From assembly GCF_025564085.1 (NCBI RefSeq), contig NZ_JAMGZJ010000074.1, positions 176,036 through 240,035 on the forward strand: a DNA stretch of 64,000 bases. The letters run 5' to 3'. Origin of the DNA: Silvania confinis (GTDB lineage Bacteria > Pseudomonadota > Gammaproteobacteria > Enterobacterales > Enterobacteriaceae). Within the stretch, counting starts at the first letter, position 1. The number at the start of each line of letters is the position of its first letter. The notes beneath the pieces are model-generated. The model saw only the letters and a list, made by a program, of their open reading frames with translations. It was not told where the DNA came from and ran no database searches. Positions 38,089 to 46,947 of this stretch are shown here, one piece after another. The position numbers and the translations under genes were made by a program.

Positions 38089-38388
38089 TTAAAAATGAAA
38101 CGCAACGCGCTTCCCGGTCGGCAGGGTGACGTCAATACTCACTTCGCCCCCCAGGGCTTTTACATAGCGCTTCAACGTAGAAAGGCGTGGGTCATTATCC
38201 GGCTGCTCTATCTTTGCTACGTTAGGTTGTTTTACCCCCATTGCTGTAGCAAGCTCCGTTTGTGATATGTTGAGCTCTTCGCGAAGTTGGTTTAATGCCA
38301 CGATAATACGCAACTCTTCCACTTTCGCGGCAATCCGCTCTTTACTCTCTTCACTCTGCTGGGCCATCAGTTCTTTTAACGTAGCCAT
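38089..38388 (-). CDS. XRE-family antitoxin of a RelE/HigB-type module
   Basis: A 99-residue protein with a Cro/C1-type helix-turn-helix at about 40-75 (NISQTELATAMGVKQPNVAKIE) and a C-terminal AbrB-like short beta tail. The ribosome site AAGGAGGCC precedes the ATG. The 3' end of a RelE/ParE-family toxin frame overlaps its start, the toxin-first order of HigBA-like modules. The toxin is deleted, so this is now an orphan antitoxin or simple repressor, probably still binding the palindrome at 38522. Confidence 0.85.
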   Translation of the reverse strand: MATLKELMAQQSEESKERIAAKVEELRIIVALNQLREELNISQTELATAMGVKQPNVAKIEQPDNDPRLSTLKRYVKALGGEVSIDVTLPTGKRVAFHF

Positions 38389-38513
38389 GAGGCCTCCTTA
38401 GATGCCAGATACTTGCTGAACTCAGCGTCAGCAAGGTTGATCATTTGCTTGTAGAAACGCTTTTCAACTTTTCCTGTTTTATTGCCAGCCGTTGTTTCGA
38501 CTTCCCATATAAT
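38376..38513 (-). pseudogene. Internally deleted RelE/ParE-family toxin (in-frame)
   Basis: Only about 45 codons remain. The frame begins (I/M)WEVETT, the usual start of this toxin family, and jumps directly to AGNKTGKVEKRFYKQMINLA and the normal C-terminus, which overlaps the antitoxin start by 13 bases. Family members are about 110-125 residues, so about 65-75 central residues, including most of the RNase-like core, are missing without loss of frame. The start codon is unclear (ATT or ATA at 38508-38513; no ATG in frame). It is judged from memory of the family and not from an alignment. Confidence 0.65.
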
Positions 38514-38521
38514 GATGTCCT

Positions 38522-38539
38522 TATAGCCAAAAGGCTATA
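38522..38539. promoter_or_regulatory. Palindromic operator of the toxin-antitoxin locus
   Basis: TATAGCC-AAAA-GGCTATA, perfect 7-bp arms, lies just upstream of the toxin remnant. Such sites in this family bind the XRE antitoxin for autorepression. Confidence 0.7.
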
Positions 38540-38570
38540 TCCGCAAGTCTGTAAGCCTGCATTCTGCTGT

Positions 38571-38600
38571 GGGCCGGGTCAGGCGAAGCCGCCACCCACC
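38571..38600. repeat. Single REP sequence
   Basis: GGGCCGGGTCAGGCGAAGCC followed by GCCACCCACC, a slightly degenerate copy of the right-hand REP at 38023. Confidence 0.75.
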
Positions 38601-38670
38601 CCTTTCCGCCCCGAATTTCATCTTTATCGTGATCGCCTTCCCAGATCTCACTCAACTCACAGGATCTTTG

Positions 38671-38720
38671 TTTTGTAATCGATTACTTTCTGTCTGATAC
38701 GTTTTGTAATCGATTACTTT
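38671..38720. promoter_or_regulatory. Two tandem operators upstream of the carbohydrate cluster
   Basis: The palindrome GTAATCGATTAC occurs at 38675-38686 and 38706-38717 inside identical 19-base copies of TTTTGTAATCGATTACTTT. The copies are spaced 31 bases apart, about three helical turns, so two repressor dimers could bind one DNA face. The second copy ends 22 bases before the transporter start. The central CG fits a LacI/GalR-type protein, most simply the one encoded at 42227. Confidence 0.8.
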
Positions 38721-38738
38721 TTAAGGGTGGGGATCAAC

Positions 38739-39977
38739 ATGGTGTCAACAACTGAAGGTAGTGGAAAGGTGATGGGGCAGCATCGGCTGCTGGTTCCGCG
38801 CCTCTCTCTGATGATGTTCCTGCAATTTTTTATCTGGGGTAGCTGGTCTGTTACGCTCGGTCTGGTGATGACCCAGCACAACATGTCTCTGCTTATCGGC
38901 GATGCGTTCTCGGCGGGGCCAATTGCTTCGATTCTGTCGCCGTTCGTCCTCGGCATGCTGGTGGACCGCTTCTTTGCCTCGCAAAAGGTGATGGCGGTGA
39001 TGCACCTGGCAGGCGCGGCAATCCTGTGGTTTGTCCCGGGCGCGTTGATTGCTGAAAACGGAGCCCTGCTGATTGGCCTGCTGTTTGGCTACACGCTCTG
39101 CTATATGCCGACCCTGGCGCTGACCAACAACATCGCCTTCCACAGCCTGGCGAACGTCGACAAGACCTTCCCGGTGGTGCGCGTGTTTGGCACCATCGGC
39201 TGGATTGTGGCCGGGATCTTTATCGGTGTTACCGGCGTGGCCTCCAGTGTCACCATCTTCCAGGTGGCGGCGGCAAGCTCGGTGATCCTCGCCATCTATA
39301 GTCTGACCCTGCCACACACGCCAGCCCCGGCCAAAGGCCTGCCGGTGAAAATGCGCGATCTGTTCTGCGCCGACGCCTTTGCCCTGCTGAAGACCCGTCA
39401 CTTCTTCATCTTCTGTATGTGCGCCATGCTGATTTCAGTTCCGCTGGGCACCTACTACGCCTACACCGCGTCGTACCTGGCGGATGCCGGTATCGCGGAT
39501 GTCAGTACTGCGATGTCGTTCGGTCAGATGTCTGAAATCTTCTTCATGCTGGTGATCCCGCTGCTGTTCCGCCGCTTGGGCGTGAAGTACATGCTGCTGA
39601 TCGGCATGCTGGCGTGGTTTGTCCGTTACGCGATGTTTGCCATGGGCGTCAGTGAAGAGGGCCGCGTGCTGCTGTATCTCGGCATCCTGCTGCACGGCGT
39701 CTGCTACGACTTCTTCTTTGTGGTGGGCTTTATCTATACCGACCGCGTGGCGGGCGACAAGGTGAAAGGTCAGGCACAGAGCATGATCGTGATGTTCACC
39801 TACGGCATCGGTATGCTGCTGGGTTCGCAAATTTCTGGTGCGCTCTACAACCGCCTGGTGGCGGGGCAGCCTGTGCCTGAAGCCTGGGTCACCTTCTGGT
39901 GGATCCCGGCGGTGGCGGCTGCAGTTATCGCACTTGTTTTCCTTGTTTCGTTCAAATATGAAGATGACAAGGCGTAA
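38739..39977 (+). CDS. NHS-family (NupG/XapB-like) nucleoside or sugar:proton symporter
   Basis: About 412 residues from the ATG at 38739, preceded by GGGG; a GTG four codons earlier is possible. It has 12 membrane helices in the nucleoside:H+ symporter branch of the MFS (MMFLQFFIWGSWSVTLGLVM near the N-terminus, FGTIGWIVAGIFIG in helix 5). Members carry nucleosides, but several sit in carbohydrate clusters. The genes after it (isomerase, dehydrogenase) suggest a sugar or glycoside substrate. It ends 14 bases before the next gene. Confidence 0.88.
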   Translation: MVSTTEGSGKVMGQHRLLVPRLSLMMFLQFFIWGSWSVTLGLVMTQHNMSLLIGDAFSAGPIASILSPFVLGMLVDRFFASQKVMAVMHLAGAAILWFVPGALIAENGALLIGLLFGYTLCYMPTLALTNNIAFHSLANVDKTFPVVRVFGTIGWIVAGIFIGVTGVASSVTIFQVAAASSVILAIYSLTLPHTPAPAKGLPVKMRDLFCADAFALLKTRHFFIFCMCAMLISVPLGTYYAYTASYLADAGIADVSTAMSFGQMSEIFFMLVIPLLFRRLGVKYMLLIGMLAWFVRYAMFAMGVSEEGRVLLYLGILLHGVCYDFFFVVGFIYTDRVAGDKVKGQAQSMIVMFTYGIGMLLGSQISGALYNRLVAGQPVPEAWVTFWWIPAVAAAVIALVFLVSFKYEDDKA

Positions 39978-39991
39978 TGTCTGGAGGTGGT

Positions 39992-41017
39992 ATGAGGACA
40001 ATTAAAGGTCCGGGTATTTTTCTGACGCAGTTCATCGGGGGGGAAGCACCTTTCAATACCCTCGAGGGGCTGGCAGGCTGGGCAGCGGAAAAGGGCTACA
40101 AAGCCCTGCAAATTCCCTGCAACCATAAAGCGATTTTCGACGTAGAGCGGGCGGCCGAAAGCCAGGCCTACTGCGATGAAATAAACGCCACGCTGGCGGC
40201 GCACGGGCTGGTCATCAGCGAGCTGTCTACGCATCTTGAAGGGCAGCTGGTTGCCGTACACCCGACCTACGACGAGGCCTTTGATAACTTTGCGCCTCAG
40301 GCGGTACGCGGCAATGCCGCCGCCCGCCAGGCCTGGGCTGTCGATATCATCAAAAAAGCGGCCGTGGCATCGGCAAGGCTCGGCTTAACCGCCCATGCGA
40401 CCTTCTCCGGGTCGCTGGCCTGGCCGTTTATCTATCCCTGGCCGCCGCACAACGAGGCGCGCTTTGAAGAGGCCTTTGGCGAGCTGGCCCGTCGCTGGCG
40501 GCCGATTCTGGACGCCTTCGACGAGCAGGGGGTTAACGTCTGTTTTGAGCTGCATCCGGGTGAAGATCTGCACGATGGCGTGACCTTTGAGCGTTTTCTG
40601 GCGTTGGTGGACAACCACCCGCGCTGCAATATTCTGTTTGATCCCAGCCATCTATTGCTCCAGCAGATGGATTACCTGGCGTTTATCGATCACTACCACA
40701 CCCGCATCAAAGCGTTTCACGTTAAAGATGCCGAATACCGCGCCAACGGGCGCAGCGGCGTGTTCGGCGGGTATCAAAACTGGATTAACCGCGCCGGGCG
40801 CTTCCGCTCGCCGGGCGACGGGCAGGTGGATTTCAAGGGTATTTTCAGCAAGCTCACCCAGTACGACTACGACGGCTGGGCGGTGCTGGAGTGGGAGTGC
40901 TGCATGAAGGATGGCGACACCGGCGCGCGGGAAGGACGGGAATTTATCTCTCGCCACATTATCCCGGTTTCCTCCCGGGCGTTCGATGATTTTGCCGCAG
41001 GAGAACTTCATGATTAA
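39992..41017 (+). CDS. Sugar phosphate isomerase/epimerase-family TIM-barrel protein
   Basis: 341 residues; the start at 39992 follows GGAGG. It has the xylose isomerase-like/AP-endonuclease-2 TIM barrel with metal ligands recognisable in CFELHPGED (Glu), NILFDPSHL (Asp, His), KAFHVKDAEY (His) and LEWECC (Glu). Related proteins epimerise or isomerise keto sugars and work next to Gfo/Idh/MocA dehydrogenases. Its end overlaps the dehydrogenase start by 8 bases. Confidence 0.87.
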   Translation: MRTIKGPGIFLTQFIGGEAPFNTLEGLAGWAAEKGYKALQIPCNHKAIFDVERAAESQAYCDEINATLAAHGLVISELSTHLEGQLVAVHPTYDEAFDNFAPQAVRGNAAARQAWAVDIIKKAAVASARLGLTAHATFSGSLAWPFIYPWPPHNEARFEEAFGELARRWRPILDAFDEQGVNVCFELHPGEDLHDGVTFERFLALVDNHPRCNILFDPSHLLLQQMDYLAFIDHYHTRIKAFHVKDAEYRANGRSGVFGGYQNWINRAGRFRSPGDGQVDFKGIFSKLTQYDYDGWAVLEWECCMKDGDTGAREGREFISRHIIPVSSRAFDDFAAGELHD

Positions 41018-42152
41018 CGTCGGTATTATCGGCAGCGGCTTTATTGGACCGGCGCATATCGAAGCTCTGCGCCGTCTGGGGTTTGTTCAGGTCGTCGCCC
41101 TGTGCGACGGCTCGCAGGAATTAGCCGAAGCGAAAGCCAAAGAATTAAACATTCCCCATGCCTATGGCAGCGTCGACGCGCTGCTGGCGCACCCGGATCT
41201 GCACGTGGTGCATAACTGCACCCCGAACCATCTGCATGCGGAGATCAATCGCCAGATCCTGCGCGCCGGGAAGCATGTGTTCTCGGAAAAACCGCTGTGC
41301 ATGACCCCGGAAGAGGCGCGTGAGCTGGTGGCGCTGGCGGAGCAGGCGGGGGTGATCCACGGCGTGAGCTTTGTCTATCGTCAGTTTGCGATGGTGCGCC
41401 AGGCGGCCAGTATGCTGGAAGCGGGTAGTCTTGGACGTTTGTTTGCCGCCCACGGCAGCTATCTGCAGGACTGGATGCTGCTGGAAACCGACTATAACTG
41501 GCGAGTGGATGCCGCGCTCGGCGGAGCATCGCGGGCGGTGGCGGACATCGGTTCCCACTGGTGCGACACCATCCAGTTTATTACCGGACGCCGCATTACC
41601 GCGGTGATGGCCGATCTTTCCATCGTCTGGCCGACCCGCAAGTCGAACGTCGCCGGGAATCAGACCTTTGGCCAGGCACAGGAGGCGGTGTACGAAGATA
41701 AGCCCGTCAGCACCGAGGACTTTGGTTCGGTACTGTTCCGCTTTGACGACGGCAGCAAAGGCAGCTTTAACGTCTCGCAGGTCAGCGCCGGGCGTAAAAA
41801 CCGCCTGAGCCTGGAAGTGAACGGCAGTGAGGCCTCCGTGGCCTGGGATCAGGAAGTGCCCCAGCAGCTGTGGGTGGGTCATCGTGCCCAGCCGAATCAG
41901 ACTCTGACTGACGATCCGGGCCTGATGAACCGCGACGTCGCCAGCAGCGCCCACTTCCCCGGTGGGCATATTGAAGGCTGGCCCGATGCCTTCAAAAACA
42001 TGATGGCCCAGTTTTATCAGGCGGTGCAGGCCGGTAAAATGCCGGAGAAACCCGTTTTCGCCACCTTCCACGACGGTGCGGATGTGATGTATATCATTGA
42101 TGCAATAGTGAAAAGTCATCAGCAGCAGGGCTGGGTGAGCATCGACCGTTAA
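41010..42152 (+). CDS. Gfo/Idh/MocA-family NAD(P)-dependent sugar dehydrogenase
   Basis: 380 residues from the ATG at 41010 (AGGAGAA upstream). The N-terminal Rossmann domain starts INVGIIGSGFIGPAHIEALR, and the family signature SEKPLCM is near residue 95. The C-terminal alpha/beta domain holds ADIGSHWCDTIQFI with the catalytic-type Asp/His pair. It probably oxidises a cyclitol, sugar or glycoside with NAD(P). It overlaps the isomerase gene, so the two activities are coupled. Confidence 0.88.
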   Translation: MINVGIIGSGFIGPAHIEALRRLGFVQVVALCDGSQELAEAKAKELNIPHAYGSVDALLAHPDLHVVHNCTPNHLHAEINRQILRAGKHVFSEKPLCMTPEEARELVALAEQAGVIHGVSFVYRQFAMVRQAASMLEAGSLGRLFAAHGSYLQDWMLLETDYNWRVDAALGGASRAVADIGSHWCDTIQFITGRRITAVMADLSIVWPTRKSNVAGNQTFGQAQEAVYEDKPVSTEDFGSVLFRFDDGSKGSFNVSQVSAGRKNRLSLEVNGSEASVAWDQEVPQQLWVGHRAQPNQTLTDDPGLMNRDVASSAHFPGGHIEGWPDAFKNMMAQFYQAVQAGKMPEKPVFATFHDGADVMYIIDAIVKSHQQQGWVSIDR

Positions 42153-42157
42153 CCCGT

Positions 42158-42175
42158 TGCCCGGTACGCCGGGCA
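42158..42175. terminator. Hairpin between dehydrogenase and lacI-type gene
   Basis: TGCCCGG-TACG-CCGGGCA starts 6 bases past the dehydrogenase stop and is followed by GCGAATTT. It probably ends or attenuates the catabolic transcript before the regulator. Confidence 0.6.
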
Positions 42176-42226
42176 GCGAATTTATGGTAGCCTGCTCAGA
42201 ACGCTCATTGCAGGATTACAGTCGCT

Positions 42227-43207
42227 ATGTCCATTCAGAAAATCGCCCAGCTTGCGGGCGTCTCGGTGGCGACGGTATCGCGCGTGTTGAATAACAGCGA
42301 TACCGTCAAAGCCAAAAACCGCGATCGCGTCTTGCAGGCCATCAAAGAGGCCAATTACCAGCCCAACCTGCTGGCTCGTCAGCTGCGCACGGCGCGCAGC
42401 TCCATGATTCTGGTGATGGTGTCCAACATCGCCAACCCGTTCTGCGCCGAAGTGGTCAAAGGCATTGAAGAGCAGGCGGAGAAAAATGGCTATCGCATTC
42501 TGCTGTGCAACTCCAGCTCGGACATCGAACGCTCCCGCTCCGGCCTGAGCCTGCTGTCCGGCAAAATGGTTGACGGCATTATCACCATGGACGCTTTTTC
42601 CCGCCTGAACGAACTGGCGACGCTGATTGGCGATGCGCCCTGGGTGCAGTGTGCTGAATACGCCGACGCCGGGGCGGTGTCCTGCGTCGGCATCAACGAC
42701 ATCGATGCCGCCCAGCATGTGGTCAGCCGCCTCGCCGACGCTGGCCGCCAGCGCATTGCGCTGATTAACCACGACCTGAGCTATAAATATTCCCGCCTGC
42801 GCGAGCGCGGCTACAAGAGCGTGGTGCATCTGCGCGATTTTGCTTATCAGGCGGTGCAGTACGCCAGCGACCTGAGCGCCGCTGCGGGGATGGCGGCGAT
42901 GAGCAAACTGCTGGCCGCTGAGCCGCGTCCGGATGCGGTATTTGCCGTGTCGGATATACTGGCCGCCGGGGCGTTGCGCGCCATCGAGCAGGCCGGCCTG
43001 CGGGTGCCGGAGGATATTGCGGTCGTCGGATTTGACGGTACGGAACTGGCCGGGCTGGTTTCACCGCCGCTCAGCACCATTGAACAGCCGTCGCGGGATA
43101 TCGGACGTAAAGCGGTGGATTTACTGCTGAATAAAATCGATAACCCCGATGCGCCCACCGAACGGGTGATGATGAGCTGGCGCTATATCGAACGCGCCAG
43201 CTCCTGA
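42227..43207 (+). CDS. LacI/GalR-family regulator of the carbohydrate cluster
   Basis: 326 residues. The N-terminal helix-turn-helix is IQKIAQLAGVSVATVSRVLN, followed by the hinge (LARQLRTARS) and a ligand-binding domain with VMVSNIANPFCAEVVKGIEE and VVGFDGTELAGLVSPPLST. It resembles CytR/RbsR-type proteins. It is the last gene of the cluster and the likely binder of the tandem GTAATCGATTAC sites. It ends one base from the convergent ybdG stop. Confidence 0.9.
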   Translation: MSIQKIAQLAGVSVATVSRVLNNSDTVKAKNRDRVLQAIKEANYQPNLLARQLRTARSSMILVMVSNIANPFCAEVVKGIEEQAEKNGYRILLCNSSSDIERSRSGLSLLSGKMVDGIITMDAFSRLNELATLIGDAPWVQCAEYADAGAVSCVGINDIDAAQHVVSRLADAGRQRIALINHDLSYKYSRLRERGYKSVVHLRDFAYQAVQYASDLSAAAGMAAMSKLLAAEPRPDAVFAVSDILAAGALRAIEQAGLRVPEDIAVVGFDGTELAGLVSPPLSTIEQPSRDIGRKAVDLLLNKIDNPDAPTERVMMSWRYIERASS

Positions 43208-43208
43208 G

Positions 43209-44453
43209 TTATTTCGCCAGCACGCCGGCCAGGGAGCGAATATCGTTTCCGGTCGGGGTCTGGTGAATGCGCAGACCAAATTCATCGATCACCGCAAAAA
43301 TATGATCGAAGATATCGGCCTGAATTCCTTCATATTCCGCCCAGATAACCGTATTGGTAAACGCATATATTTCTATCGGCAAACCGTTGGTATCCGGCGC
43401 AAGCTGACGCACCATTAAGGTCATATCGTTGCGGATCCGTGGATGGTTGCGCAGATATTCATTCAGGTACGCGCGGAAGGTGCCAATATTGGTCATCTTA
43501 CGCAGATTCAGCGTCGATTCGCCTTCACCATTCTGCTGATTCCACAGGGTGATTTCTTCATGCCGCGCCGCCATATACGGCTTTAGCAGCCGGGCCTGAA
43601 TCAGGTGCTGCTGCTCATCGGCATCAAGAAAATGAATGCTGGTGCTATCAATGTTCAGGCTGCGTTTAATGCGCCGCCCGCCCGAGGCCGACATGCCGCT
43701 CCAGTTGATAAAGGCATCGGACACCAGCGCCCAGGTGGGAATAGTGGTGATGGTGTTATCGAAGTTGCGCACCTTAACGGTGGTCAGGCCGATATCCGTC
43801 ACCGTGCCGTTGGCACCGTATTTGGGCATTTCCAGCCAGTCGCCGAGCTTGAGCATGTCGTTGGCGGAGAGCTGGATCCCGGCCACTAAGCCGAGTATCG
43901 GGTCTTTAAACACCAGCATCAGCACGGCGGCCATCGCCCCCAGGCCGCTGATCAGAATGGCGGGGGACTGACCAATCAACAGGGAGATAATCAGAATCCC
44001 CGCCAGAATGGCGCTCACCAGTTTGATGCCCTGGAAAATCCCCTTCAGCGGCAGCTGCGAGGCGGTGGCCATTTTTTGCGACAGGTTGAAAATCACGTCC
44101 AGCAGCGAGAAGAATGCAAGCAGGGCGTAAATCATCACCCACAGCTTGGCGCAGGTGGCCAGTATATTCGCCGCGTCGCTGCCCGTTTGCAGCCACAGTA
44201 CCGCCTGAACGTTGACGATAATCCCCTGCAGGGTAAAGGCCAGACGGTGAAATAACTTATTCTGGGTAATAATCTGTAGCCATAAATGGCTACTGGCCTG
44301 CGCGCGTTTCTCAAAAGCACGCAGCACGATTTTGTGTAAAATAAAATGAATAATGAGCGCGGTAAGAAAAATAATACCAAAGATAATCACAAGCGATGTT
44401 GTGTGGTTAATTTCAATGCCTGACTCTTCTAACTGGGCGATTAATTCCTGCAT
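43209..44453 (-). CDS. ybdG: Miniconductance mechanosensitive channel YbdG (MscM)
   Basis: A 414-residue MscS-superfamily channel, one residue shorter than E. coli YbdG. It has five membrane helices, the pore helix and MscS beta domain around [21 protein letters not shown], and a cytoplasmic cage domain. It opens under osmotic downshock. In E. coli it also follows pheP directly; here the four-gene carbohydrate cluster has been placed between them. Confidence 0.95.
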   Translation of the reverse strand: MQELIAQLEESGIEINHTTSLVIIFGIIFLTALIIHFILHKIVLRAFEKRAQASSHLWLQIITQNKLFHRLAFTLQGIIVNVQAVLWLQTGSDAANILATCAKLWVMIYALLAFFSLLDVIFNLSQKMATASQLPLKGIFQGIKLVSAILAGILIISLLIGQSPAILISGLGAMAAVLMLVFKDPILGLVAGIQLSANDMLKLGDWLEMPKYGANGTVTDIGLTTVKVRNFDNTITTIPTWALVSDAFINWSGMSASGGRRIKRSLNIDSTSIHFLDADEQQHLIQARLLKPYMAARHEEITLWNQQNGEGESTLNLRKMTNIGTFRAYLNEYLRNHPRIRNDMTLMVRQLAPDTNGLPIEIYAFTNTVIWAEYEGIQADIFDHIFAVIDEFGLRIHQTPTGNDIRSLAGVLAK

Positions 44454-44471
44454 AACGTCTCCTGTATTGAT

Positions 44472-44494
44472 GCAGCCGCCATAATGGCGGCTGC
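44472..44494. terminator. 9-bp inverted repeat between the MFS gene and ybdG
   Basis: GCAGCCGCC / GGCGGCTGC with a 5-base loop lies between two genes on the minus strand. There is no T-run, so termination may be incomplete. Confidence 0.5.
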
Positions 44495-44521
44495 GGATCT
44501 ATTATGCAAATTCGTCAGGGG

Positions 44522-45958
44522 TTACTTCACGGCGGGGCAGGGCTTCACCGTGGGCAGAGACAGGCGATGGCGTAGCAGCAGCGTAACCAGTGCCAGCACC
44601 ACCATCATCACCGTTTCGACCATCAGGAAGATGTTGATGGCCTGGGCGTAATCGCCGTGATGCTGTTGCAGCGCGTGCAGCAAAATCGCGCCAAAAATAG
44701 CCGGGCCGAGGCCGAGCGCAGCCTGTTGCAGGGTGCTCAGAATGGCACTGGCGGCACCGGCGTCATCGGGCTGGATATCGCGCATTCCAATGCGATAGAA
44801 GCTGTTCACAATCAGCGCCTGGCCGTAGCCCACCAGCCCGGTGGCAGGGGCCAGCGTCAGGGCGGTGTTCTCCAGCCCCCAGGTGCGGAAGGTGGCAATC
44901 AGCGCCAGCAGACCGGTTATCTGAATAGCCAGCCCCATCAGCAGAATGCGGCTGGTGCTGTAGCGGGCAATCAGGCGCGGCGCAAACCACGCCGAGATGA
45001 AGTAGGTCACCCCGAGGGCGATAAAGCTGTTGCCGGACTGCCACGGGGCCATGCCGAGGCCGGTCTGCATGGTCAGCGCCATGCAGAACATAAACCCGGA
45101 CCACGCGCTGAAAAACAGCATCGCAATCAGCACCCCAAAGCGGATGCTGCTGAGCTGCATTAAGCGCGGTGGGATCAGTGGATCGGCGTTCTCACGCTCT
45201 TTTTTGCGCGCATTTAACGCCATCAATACGGCCAACGGGATAATGGCGAGAAGCATCGCTCTCAGCGGCCAGGACCAGTGCCACTGTGGGCCGAGCGCCA
45301 TCGGGAACAGCAGACAGCAGAGGATCGCCGCAAGCAGCGCGGTGCCCTGCCAGTCGATGCGCGACGGCAACTCCCGGCGCGTTTCCGGCACGTGGCGACG
45401 GCTCAACGCCAGCACCAGCAGGCAAATCGGCACGTTGATAAAGAAGGCGTTGCGCCAGCCGAGCCCGGCGATATCCGCCGACACCAGCCAGCCGCCGCCC
45501 ATCTGCCCGACGATAAAGGCAATCCCGCCGATACCGCCAAACAGACTGATGGCTTTGGCGTGGGCGGTGCCTTTCAGCGTGACGTGCAGGGTGGCAAGAA
45601 TTTGCGGCATGATCAGCGCCGCGCCCGCGCCCTGAACGATGCGCGCCGCCAGCAGTTGCTCGATAGTGCCCGCCATCCCGCACAGCAGCGAGGCCAGGCC
45701 AAAGCTCGCCACGCCCCACATAAACAGCCGCCGCCGGCCGAAGTTATCCCCGAGCTTGCTGCCGAGCGCCAGACAGACGGCGAACGCCACGCCATACAGG
45801 GCAACAATCAGCTCCAGTTCGGTGGCGGTGGCGTGCAGGGAGTGGGTGATCGAATCCAGCGCCACGTTGGTGATCGAGGTATCAATCAGCGGCAGCATCT
45901 GGCCGGTTAGCAGCAATATCAGCCCGGCGCGACCCGGTGAAACAGCAGACGAATTCAT
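44522..45958 (-). CDS. MFS drug-type exporter (DHA2 family)
   Basis: A 478-residue membrane protein with 13-14 predicted helices. Motif C-like GGWLV and motif A (GSKLGDNFGRRRLFMWG) place it among EmrB/QacA-type drug:proton antiporters. It is divergent from an XRE/MmyB regulator at 46066, with an inverted repeat in the 107-base gap. That arrangement usually means local ligand-responsive repression. Substrates are unknown. Confidence 0.88.
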   Translation of the reverse strand: MNSSAVSPGRAGLILLLTGQMLPLIDTSITNVALDSITHSLHATATELELIVALYGVAFAVCLALGSKLGDNFGRRRLFMWGVASFGLASLLCGMAGTIEQLLAARIVQGAGAALIMPQILATLHVTLKGTAHAKAISLFGGIGGIAFIVGQMGGGWLVSADIAGLGWRNAFFINVPICLLVLALSRRHVPETRRELPSRIDWQGTALLAAILCCLLFPMALGPQWHWSWPLRAMLLAIIPLAVLMALNARKKERENADPLIPPRLMQLSSIRFGVLIAMLFFSAWSGFMFCMALTMQTGLGMAPWQSGNSFIALGVTYFISAWFAPRLIARYSTSRILLMGLAIQITGLLALIATFRTWGLENTALTLAPATGLVGYGQALIVNSFYRIGMRDIQPDDAGAASAILSTLQQAALGLGPAIFGAILLHALQQHHGDYAQAINIFLMVETVMMVVLALVTLLLRHRLSLPTVKPCPAVK

Positions 45959-46016
45959 GGTGACTCCATTGCGTCATTCAGCGAAGAGCCGTAGCATCGT
46001 CGATATCATAAACGGG

Positions 46017-46040
46017 TACCAGTCCCTGCTTATACTGGTA
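46017..46040. promoter_or_regulatory. Inverted repeat between divergent MFS and XRE genes
   Basis: TACCAGT / ACTGGTA arms with a 10-base spacer lie 26-49 bases before the regulator start; a further GGTAC follows at once. This is the probable operator of the XRE regulator. Confidence 0.65.
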
Positions 46041-46065
46041 TTGGTACTACCCTGCTGGAGGGATT

Positions 46066-46947
46066 ATGTCGCAGATTATCGAACCCACCCTGTCGTTACA
46101 GGAAGAGAACCGCAGACAGCTGGGGGCGTTTTTGCGCGCCCGACGCGAGAGTCTCGATCCGCAGCGTCTGGGGCTGCCGCGCAGCGGACGCCGCCGCACC
46201 CCTGGCCTGCGCCGGGAAGAGGTGGCGATGCTGGCGGACGTGGGCGTGACCTGGTACACCTGGCTGGAGCAGGGTCGGGACGTAAACCCATCCAGCGTGG
46301 TGATGACGGCGGTGGCAAAAGCGCTGCAGTGTTCACCAACCGAAGCCCGCCACCTGTTTGTGCTGGCCGGGCTACCGCCGGGCGAAGCGCCGCAGGCGGC
46401 CTGCTGCGAGGGCATCAGCGAGGGGACGCGCCGCCTGCTGGATACCCTGATGCCGAAACCCGCCAGCATCCAGAAACCGAACTTCGATATCGTGGCGTGG
46501 AATGACAGTTTCGGCCATCTGATGGGGGTCGACTTCAATGACATTCCCCCGGAAGATCGCAACTGCATTTATCTCTATCTCACCCATCCGGCGTGGCGCG
46601 CCCGCCTCGGTAGACGCGACGACGTGCTGGCGATTTTTGTCTCTTATTTTCGCGCAGCAATGGCCGAGCACCGGGGCGATCCGGCGTGGGAAGCCCAGCT
46701 GGCGCGCTTCTTTGCGGTATCGGCAGAATTCGAGGCATTGTGGCACCAGCGTAATGACGTGCGCGGCGTAGAAAACCAGATCAAGCTGTTCGCGCATCCG
46801 CAGCTCGGTGATTTTCAGCTCCAGCAGATGTACTGGTATTCCGCCCCGCGCAACGGTTCGCGCCTGCTGGTGTATCTGCCGGTGGACGACGCTGGGGAGA
46901 GGGCGCTGGCATGGCTGGAGCAGCAGGCAAGAAGAGAGATTAACTGA
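46066..46947 (+). CDS. XRE-family regulator with MmyB-like ligand-binding domain
   Basis: 293 residues with GGAGGGATT before the start. The N-terminal helix-turn-helix (about 20-85) contains RRRTPGLRREEVAMLADVGVTW, the signature of MmyB-type proteins. The C-terminal 190 residues are the MmyB PAS-like domain (NFDIVAWNDSF, LFAHPQLGDFQL), which binds small hydrophobic ligands in related proteins. It probably represses or activates the divergent MFS exporter. Confidence 0.88.
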   Translation: MSQIIEPTLSLQEENRRQLGAFLRARRESLDPQRLGLPRSGRRRTPGLRREEVAMLADVGVTWYTWLEQGRDVNPSSVVMTAVAKALQCSPTEARHLFVLAGLPPGEAPQAACCEGISEGTRRLLDTLMPKPASIQKPNFDIVAWNDSFGHLMGVDFNDIPPEDRNCIYLYLTHPAWRARLGRRDDVLAIFVSYFRAAMAEHRGDPAWEAQLARFFAVSAEFEALWHQRNDVRGVENQIKLFAHPQLGDFQLQQMYWYSAPRNGSRLLVYLPVDDAGERALAWLEQQARREIN

